In this document: positions 16,578 to 20,877 of the stretch, in pieces
Layout: every line of letters starts with the position of its first letter
Position numbering within the stretch: the first letter of the stretch is position 1
From: Clostridia bacterium
Lineage (GTDB): Bacteria; CBDUZB01; JAGLHV01
Reading direction: 5' to 3'
Length of the DNA stretch: 20,877 nucleotides
Assembly (NCBI GenBank): GCA_030595925.1
Contig: JAUVLC010000039.1
Coordinates: forward strand, 1 to 20,877
Program-made: the position numbers and the translations under genes
The notes under the pieces: generated by a model
What the model was told of the DNA's origin: nothing
The model's input: the letters and a program-made list of their open reading frames with translations, nothing else
Databases searched by the model: none

Positions 16578-17921
16578 TTATTTTTTAGGAATATATTTAC
16601 CCGTTTCTTCCGTAGCTATCGCTCCGGTTACAATGTGTGGAGTCAAAAACACTACTAAATCCGTCTTGGTCTTCTGTTTACTTGTACTTCTAAAAAAATA
16701 TCCCAGAAGAGGAATATCTCCCAAAAGAGGAACTTTATTTCTTGTATCCAATTTTTTATCCTCTATCAATCCGGCAATAACTATCGTCACCCCATCCTTA
16801 ACCAAAACGGTTGTTTCCGTCTCTGACGTGCGTACTATCGGAATGCTATTCCCTTCGCTGGTGATAATCTCACGATCTACCGAACTTACCTCCGGTTTAA
16901 TCTTCATTCTGATAAAATTATCCGTACTAATAGTGGGTGTTACAAAAAGTTTTACCCCTACATCGACAAAGGTTACTTCTTCGGCAGTAGTTATTACCCC
17001 GCTCCCTGAGGTAGTGGTGGTTGTAGTCACATAGGCTTCCTTGGTACCTACTAAGATTCTTGCTTCCTGGTTGTTAATTACTGTAATGCGTGGAGTAGAA
17101 AGAAGGTCTGTTGTCCCTACTGTCTGTAAAACCTTAATTAAAGCAGTATAGTCATTAGCATCCAATGTTCCTATACCAAATGTAGTTCCAAAAGACGATT
17201 CCCCTAAAATATTAAAATCTCCTTTGATTTTACCTCCTACCTTATGATTATTAATGTCAGAAAATACATATTCCCAATCAATCCCCATTTTAAATTCTTT
17301 ATTAAGAATTACCTGAATAATCTTTGCCTCTATCAAAACCTGTCTATCCCGTTTATCAATCTCCCCAATAACCTTCTCCATCCTTTCTATCACTTCCGGT
17401 AAATCAACAAGAATAAGTGAGTTGGCTCTTTCATCAACCAACACTTCACCCTTAATGCTTTTTATTTTAGTCAAAATGGTTACCACTTTAGTCCCATCCG
17501 CATAATTAAGATGAACCACTTTTACTTCTCTCTTATCGTTAAAACGTTTACCATATTTTTTTTCATAATCCTTGGCGGTTATGACTTTGATAATTCCCTC
17601 TTCAATTTCATAAGCCAGGTCGTTTGTTTCTAAAATTGCTTTCAATGCCCCCCAAATATTTACATCTTTGAGAAACAAACTTACCGACCCCCGCACCTTT
17701 TTACCGGCAACGATTTTTAATTTACTTTTTTGCGATAAGATTTTTAAAACATTAAGAATGTCCATACCCCGCAATTCCAGGGATATTTTCTTATCCTTAT
17801 TTTCCGTAGTCAATCGCATAACCTTCTGCTCATCTTTTGGCCGAACGAATTCCCGAGCCAAAACAATATTAACCTGGATTGCATAAGCTACAAACACTAA
17901 AACCAAAAATAATTTTCTCAT
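16578..17921 (-). CDS. gspD: Short outer-membrane secretin GspD/PilQ family
   Basis: This is a 447-residue secretin, the outer-membrane gate of the system. It has a signal peptide (1-22), then an STN-like N0 domain (about 43-120: ISLELRGMDILNVLKIL). A single N1-type KH-like domain follows (about 131-190: VKVVHLNYADGTKVVTIL, VDERANSLILVDLPEVIERM). The secretin barrel covers about 195-440, with STPRITVINNQEARI and the closing VPLLGDIPLLGYFF. Typical GspD proteins have N0-N3 and 600-700 residues, so two N domains and the C-terminal pilotin-binding tail are missing here. AAAGGAG precedes the ATG. No clear promoter is visible in front; the upstream gap contains an inserted repeat element. Confidence 0.88.
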   Translation of the reverse strand: MRKLFLVLVFVAYAIQVNIVLAREFVRPKDEQKVMRLTTENKDKKISLELRGMDILNVLKILSQKSKLKIVAGKKVRGSVSLFLKDVNIWGALKAILETNDLAYEIEEGIIKVITAKDYEKKYGKRFNDKREVKVVHLNYADGTKVVTILTKIKSIKGEVLVDERANSLILVDLPEVIERMEKVIGEIDKRDRQVLIEAKIIQVILNKEFKMGIDWEYVFSDINNHKVGGKIKGDFNILGESSFGTTFGIGTLDANDYTALIKVLQTVGTTDLLSTPRITVINNQEARILVGTKEAYVTTTTTTSGSGVITTAEEVTFVDVGVKLFVTPTISTDNFIRMKIKPEVSSVDREIITSEGNSIPIVRTSETETTVLVKDGVTIVIAGLIEDKKLDTRNKVPLLGDIPLLGYFFRSTSKQKTKTDLVVFLTPHIVTGAIATEETGKYIPKK

Positions 17922-18060
17922 ATTTAATTTCTCCTTTGCTTAAGGGGTATTGTCAAAAGCATTTGACATTTAGTTTATAATTTGTATTCTCGTCATCCTC
18001 CCCCCCTTTGAAAAAAAATAATATCTCCCCCTTTGAAAAAGGGGGTTGGGGGGATTTTAT

Positions 18061-18315
18061 TTATATTCTTTCTTTTACTGCCAGATAAATCACTTCCATA
18101 ACAGAATCCAGTTCTTGCAAAACTTGTAGATTATTAAAACGCAAGACACATAATCCCTTGTTCTTCAAGTATATATCTCGTTGTGCATCTTTCTGTTCCT
18201 TATCTGATTCCATATGTTGTGATCCATCCACTTCTATTACAATCCTTGCTTTGTTTCCTCTCCCCTTGCGGGAGAGGATTAAGGTGAGGGGACAGTGAAA
18301 GTTTGTTTTTTGTCT
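18061..18315 (-). pseudogene. DUF559 (Vsr-like endonuclease) C-terminal remnant
   Basis: The minus-strand frame from 18315 to a TAA at 18061-18063 is open but has no suitable start codon. Its last ~65 residues match the DUF559 family in my reading: NKARIVIEVDGSQH, then DAQRDIYLKNKGLCVLRF, NNLQVLQELDSVMEVI and a Lys/Glu end. The family's N-terminal part (roughly 40-50 residues leading to the first catalytic strand) is gone. It is replaced by an in-frame stretch CPLTLILSRKGRG that is simply the translation of a hairpin repeat. This is a decayed passenger gene. The family assignment is from pattern memory. Confidence 0.7.
18257..18277. repeat. Palindromic repeat fused in frame to the DUF559 remnant
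   Basis: cctctccc (18257-18264) and gggagagg (18270-18277) form a perfect 8-bp stem with a 5-base loop. Next to it is the associated attaaggtgagggg tract to about 18291. On the minus strand it is translated as LTLILSRKGRG, a peptide of the kind that repeats of this class give when read through. Confidence 0.65.
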
Positions 18316-18481
18316 TTAACTTTGTGCCTGTCTTTTTCTTTTATCTAAATCCCCCTATCCCCCTTTTTCAAAGGGGGAAATTACTTTTCATATTTTTTCA
18401 TCTATTTTATCATTCCTGCAGAAGCAGAAATCTATTGCATTATAGATTCCGCATCAACAAAATGTATATTTTGCAAAACTC

Positions 18482-19138
18482 TTAAGGCATATTTATTCGT
18501 ATCTTTTCTCCTTTATAACTGACAATAACCGCATTATTTAAAATCTCCTCAATTTTAAAATCGTCAATAGAATCTCCCTGATGAAGAAAAAAAGTCTGTT
18601 TTTTACTACCGTCCTTGATAATTGCCTCCGGCCTGCCCTCATCAAAAACAATACCACTCAAAATTAAATTTTTGGTTAACTCTTTCAATGTAGGTTTTTT
18701 TTCTTCCTTTATTTTTTCTTTTATTTTTGGTTTTTGGGATTGATAAATTTTAAAAATACGCTTTCCCCTTATCCTTCGCATATAGAAAGAAAGTGAACGC
18801 CCTTTTTTATTTTCCAATATATTTTCATTTACTTTATTCATCAAAGTTCTTTCCGGGCCGGCATGACTAAGTAATGTTTGTCCGGGTAAAGAATAAATTA
18901 TTTTCACTCCATAAAACACTAAAAGAATTACCATTATAGAAAGGAATTGATTTATATATTTTAAAGGCCGCAAATGAAATTGTGTTTTTCTTTTTTTAAA
19001 AAAAGTTTTAATTCTCCAATAAACTGCCGTCAAAAAACCTTTAACCTTTAACCTTATGTGTGAAAAAGGCTTGTCTTTGTTTTTTTTCTTTCTAATTAAC
19101 CTTAACAATTTTTCTTCCGGAGTAAAGGTAGTTTTCAT
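18482..19138 (-). CDS. GspB/GspC-like inner-membrane secretion protein
   Basis: This is a 218-residue protein. It has a basic cytoplasmic tail (1-60), one membrane helix (about 62-82: INQFLSIMVILLVFYGVKII), and a Lys-rich periplasmic linker (about 105-150). The C-terminal beta domain (about 155-216) reads LILSGIVFDEGRPEAIIKDG, FFLHQGDSIDDFKIEEIL and AVIVSYKGEKIRI. This fold is shared by the GspC homology region, PilP and GspB, which link the inner-membrane platform to the secretin. Position before gspD argues for GspC; direct coupling to an ExeA/GspA ATPase (ATGA overlap at 19135-19138) argues for GspB. No PDZ domain follows the beta domain. I cannot decide between the two names from sequence alone. 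Confidence 0.75.
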   Translation of the reverse strand: MKTTFTPEEKLLRLIRKKKNKDKPFSHIRLKVKGFLTAVYWRIKTFFKKRKTQFHLRPLKYINQFLSIMVILLVFYGVKIIYSLPGQTLLSHAGPERTLMNKVNENILENKKGRSLSFYMRRIRGKRIFKIYQSQKPKIKEKIKEEKKPTLKELTKNLILSGIVFDEGRPEAIIKDGSKKQTFFLHQGDSIDDFKIEEILNNAVIVSYKGEKIRINMP

Positions 19139-19953
19139 CTTCCGAACCCCTCATTAATAAGAAAATCCACACTCTCTTTGGTAACGACATTCTTCTTGTG
19201 AATGACTATATGTTCCAGACAATGATGACAGAGCAGGGCAATTTGACGCGGATAACCCTTGGTATAAAGAAAGATAGATTTCATTGCCTCTTCTGTAAAT
19301 AAAGAGTTTTTCTTTCGATTTCCTGCTTTTTTAAGACGAAAATCAATCATCTGCAAGGTTTCCATCTCATCAAAAGAATTAATTGTATATTTGAGATTTA
19401 CCCTATCCATAAAATTTCTTAATCTCTGTAAGCGGGGCAAAATCTCCAGTTGTGTTAAAATTACCAATTGTAAAAGTTTAAACTGATTAGTTTCATAATT
19501 AAGAAATATACGCAATATTTCAAGTAGTGGAAGAGACAATTTCTGCCCTTCATCAATCAAAAGAACAATGGTCTTATGCTCGTTTACTCCTTTTTCAAAA
19601 AGATAATCCTTGATAGCATCCTGATAATCAATACTTGCCCGATAATCTCCTTTAATCCCAAACATTCTACATACACTGCGTAAAAACTGAAATTCAGATT
19701 TAAACCCGGGATCAAGAATTAAATGGAATATAAAATCATCCTCTTCATTGAATAACTGAACCAATGTCCTACCCAACGTTGTCTTGCCTGTCCCTACATC
19801 TCCTAAAATAAGATTTAACCCTCGTTTTAGTCGAATAGCAATCTCCAATCGTGCCAGGGCTGATTGATGAGCCCGTGACCGGTAGAAAAAATCAGGATCA
19901 GGACTTGTAGAAAAGGGCTCCTTTTCCAAACCTAAAATTTTGAAATAACTCAT
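19135..19953 (-). CDS. ExeA/GspA-like AAA ATPase
   Basis: This is a 272-residue protein with the ExeA opening YFKILGLEKEPFSTSPDPDF and FYRSRAHQSALARLEIAI. Walker A is GDVGTGKTT (51-59) and Walker B is IVLLIDEGQ (129-137). A sensor-type RLRNFMDRVNLKY and a helical lid (KGYPRQIALLCHHCLEH) follow. Aeromonas ExeA is about twice as long, with a membrane helix and a peptidoglycan-binding domain; both are absent here, so this is the ATPase module alone. ExeA helps place the secretin in the cell wall. Four-base ATGA overlaps join it to both the upstream MerR-like gene and the downstream GspB/C-like gene. Confidence 0.85.
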   Translation of the reverse strand: MSYFKILGLEKEPFSTSPDPDFFYRSRAHQSALARLEIAIRLKRGLNLILGDVGTGKTTLGRTLVQLFNEEDDFIFHLILDPGFKSEFQFLRSVCRMFGIKGDYRASIDYQDAIKDYLFEKGVNEHKTIVLLIDEGQKLSLPLLEILRIFLNYETNQFKLLQLVILTQLEILPRLQRLRNFMDRVNLKYTINSFDEMETLQMIDFRLKKAGNRKKNSLFTEEAMKSIFLYTKGYPRQIALLCHHCLEHIVIHKKNVVTKESVDFLINEGFGR

Positions 19954-20168
19954 ATTATCTTTTTTATCTCTTTTAAAGACATCCCTTTTTTTCTCAATTT
20001 TCTAATCTTCTTTACTCGTATTACTGTATTGTAGTCAAAAAATCTGAAATTGGTATAAGGACTCCGGGCATATTCTTTAATCAATCCCAGTTTATAATAA
20101 TATTTTAAAGTATAAACTGAATTCCGGGTATCCCTGGCCAAATCTTTTAATAAATATATTTTTTTCAT
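19950..20168 (-). CDS. Stand-alone MerR-type DNA-binding protein
   Basis: This is a 72-residue protein consisting of one winged helix-turn-helix of the MerR superfamily: YLLKDLARDTRNSVYTLKYYYKLGLI, then the wing RSPYTNFRFFDYNTVIRVKKI and the closing helix LRKKGMSLKEIKKII. There is no dimerisation coiled coil or effector domain, unlike full-length MerR regulators (120 residues or more). It is the first gene of the secretion operon, overlapping the ATPase gene by ATGA (19950-19953). The promoter and dyad just in front suggest that it controls its own operon. The ribosome site is weak (AAAGAGAG). It could alternatively be an excisionase-like protein, but no phage genes are nearby. Confidence 0.75.
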   Translation of the reverse strand: MKKIYLLKDLARDTRNSVYTLKYYYKLGLIKEYARSPYTNFRFFDYNTVIRVKKIRKLRKKGMSLKEIKKII

Positions 20169-20180
20169 AAAAACTCTCTT

Positions 20181-20202
20181 TAACTCTCTAAGTAGAGAGT
20201 TA
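20181..20202. promoter_or_regulatory. Perfect 22-bp dyad, candidate operator
   Basis: taactctcta (20181-20190) and tagagagtta (20193-20202) are exact inverted arms around two bases. A further direct half-copy, aactctct, lies at 20172-20179, ten bases from the same octamer in the left arm, i.e. one helical turn. The dyad covers the expected start of transcription, below the -10 box. That fits a repressor site better than the classical MerR activator site between -35 and -10. An RNA hairpin in the leader is the alternative. Confidence 0.6.
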
Positions 20203-20204
20203 AT

Positions 20205-20233
20205 ATTATAACAAAAAAAATATAACTTTGCAA
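20205..20233 (-). promoter_or_regulatory. Sigma70-type promoter of the secretion operon
   Basis: On the minus strand, TTGCAA (20228-20233) and a perfect TATAAT (20205-20210) are 17 bases apart. The start site should fall near 20198, inside the dyad, about 30 bases before the ATG at 20168. Confidence 0.7.
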
Positions 20234-20252
20234 ACTTTTTTTACAAATACTC

Positions 20253-20294
20253 CCCGCACCTTACTGTCCATTCAAACAAAAAGTAAGGTGCGGG
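20253..20294. terminator. Strong hairpin, likely terminator of the HYR gene
   Basis: cccgcaccttact (20253-20265) pairs perfectly over 13 bases with 20282-20294 around a 16-base loop. It lies about 70 bases after the stop of the HYR-domain gene and before the next promoter, the right place for a terminator. On the minus strand the tract after the stem (gagtatttgt) is only a weak U-run. The plus-strand side (atattttt) is better, so it may work in both directions or need help. Confidence 0.6.
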
Positions 20295-20362
20295 ATATTT
20301 TTAAAATTACCAAACATTAACTCAGTCGTACAGGTTTTTTAAACTAACAAAAGAAAAATTAT

Positions 20363-20877
20363 TCAATCCTGATCATGGGGAACAGTGACAGTAGCTGTTG
20401 CACCGGCTGCGTTTCCGGAAGCGTCAGTTACCGTATAGGTAATAGTATAAACACGACCGTCTCCATTTCCGGATCTTTCCGCCCTTAAGGAGAATGAATA
20501 ATCTTCCGTACCCAAATCTGCTCCTTGAATATCGTTGGATGTATTTCCATCTCCCAACCCATTATCAGGCTCATTGCTGACAACCGATAAAAGGATAATC
20601 TCCGGTACAGCATCGCAAATATCACTCACTGTAACATTTGCCACAATATCTACCATTTTGTGATCGGGCGGCCAGAGACTATTTGGATTTACATTCACGC
20701 TGATATCCGGCGGAGTAGTGTCCGTAACCGTAACTACAATTTCATCACTTGCACTATTTCCAGAGGCATCTGTTGCAGTCACTGTGATTATAGTTGAACC
20801 GAGAGGATAGACATCTTTTTTTCCGGTTATCACTATCTCCGGATTAGGATCAACTATATCCTGGACATCAGGTACAG
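20363..20877 (-). CDS. Secreted HYR/Ig-like domain protein, 5' end missing
   Basis: The frame is open through the right edge, so the visible 171 residues are the C-terminal end of a larger protein. A GTG at 20831-20833 is internal and not a credible start, because the HYR domain already runs upstream of it (PDVQDIVDPNPEIVITG). One HYR domain ends at VTATDASGNSASDEIVVTVTD. The linker TTPPDISVNVNPNSLWPPDH introduces a second Ig-like module with SVVSNEP, LRAERSGNGDGRVYTITYTV and TDASGNAAGATATVTVP. Such modules occur in large exported adhesion or matrix proteins. No sorting tag, membrane anchor or C-terminal barrel follows the last domain. It is a plausible secretion substrate, by position only. 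Confidence 0.85.
   Translation of the reverse strand, partial: VPDVQDIVDPNPEIVITGKKDVYPLGSTIITVTATDASGNSASDEIVVTVTDTTPPDISVNVNPNSLWPPDHKMVDIVANVTVSDICDAVPEIILLSVVSNEPDNGLGDGNTSNDIQGADLGTEDYSFSLRAERSGNGDGRVYTITYTVTDASGNAAGATATVTVPHDQD

Larger units (their letters stand above)
18027..18377. repeat. Inverted-repeat-bounded 351-bp element in the gsp operon
   Basis: The left end (18027-18045) ccccctttgaaaaaggggg and the right end (18359-18377) are exact reverse complements over 19 bases. Similarity continues inward (ttggggggatttta against taaatccccctat). Each end is also self-complementary. Between them lie the DUF559 remnant and a separate hairpin repeat. A partial copy of the left end (cccccctttgaaaaa) sits just outside at about 18001-18015. 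The unit lies between gspC/B-like and gspD, which are normally adjacent. Apart from this element, 17922-18481 holds only AT-rich spacer with no gene I can support. Confidence 0.7.

Noticed and set aside
16633-17034. Plus-strand frame of 133 codons
   Set aside because: It is antisense to the secretin coding region and has no ribosome site or recognisable domain.
17941-17970. TTGACA-like motif just before gspD as its promoter
   Set aside because: A perfect -35 box is present on the minus strand, but no -10 box follows at 16-18 bases, and the ribosome site is already there.
18303-18485. Plus-strand 60-codon frame with NPPIPLFQRGK
   Set aside because: That peptide is the translation of the inverted-repeat end of the inserted element, not a gene.
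8594-19953. Type IV pilus cluster instead of type II secretion
   Set aside because: Five pseudopilins, including clear GspG and GspK, in the gspD-M order fit type II secretion. No pilT, major PilA-type pilin or PilY1 is visible, although the platform proteins are pilus-like.

Overview
The window looks like a chromosomal piece of an uncultured, AT-rich, double-membrane (Gram-negative type) bacterium. It has an outer-membrane secretin, a small predicted outer-membrane barrel, a periplasmic-type alpha-2-macroglobulin, and several large secreted repeat proteins. Dispersed palindromic repeats of the kind common in candidate-phylum metagenome assemblies are also present. The phylum cannot be fixed from the sequence; an Omnitrophota- or Desantisbacteria-like lineage is a guess from overall style only. 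Every gene found is on the minus strand, so the window reads biologically from right to left.

The right edge (20363-20877) is the C-terminal end of a secreted protein with HYR/Ig-like domains, followed by a strong hairpin (20253-20294). Next comes a sigma70-type promoter (20205-20233) with a 22-bp perfect dyad (20181-20202) just downstream. It leads into a tight cluster of three genes joined by 4-base ATGA overlaps: a stand-alone MerR-type DNA-binding protein, an ExeA/GspA-like AAA ATPase, and a single-pass protein with a GspB/GspC/PilP-type periplasmic domain.

A 560-base gap (17922-18481) follows. It holds a 351-bp element bounded by inverted repeats, with the decayed C-terminal part of a DUF559 (Vsr-like) endonuclease inside. 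This element appears to have split one ancestral operon.

Beyond the gap, 17921 down to 8594 carries the type II secretion core in the classical order gspD-E-F-G-H-I-J-K-L-M. It contains a secretin, a traffic ATPase, a polytopic platform protein, five pseudopilins and two platform proteins that look like type IV pilus PilM/PilN (fused) and PilO. No prepilin peptidase (GspO/PilD) is in the window, so it must be encoded elsewhere.

Between 8152 and 8593 there is no gene. The space holds a 148-bp MITE-like nested inverted repeat and a second small hairpin repeat. Then come a small four-helix membrane protein (start corrected to 8151) and a 2022-residue alpha-2-macroglobulin-family protein with an intact CVEQ thioester motif. 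At the left end a consensus promoter (1510-1539) drives a predicted 157-residue outer-membrane barrel, translationally coupled to a surface protein. That protein has a signal peptide, a coiled coil, one fibronectin-III domain and near-identical 51/52-residue repeats, and runs off the left edge.

Taken together, the window encodes a secretion machine flanked on both sides by large exported proteins, which are plausible but unproven substrates. The least explained parts are the repeat-bounded DUF559 element, the stand-alone MerR gene heading the secretion operon, and the unusually short secretin.
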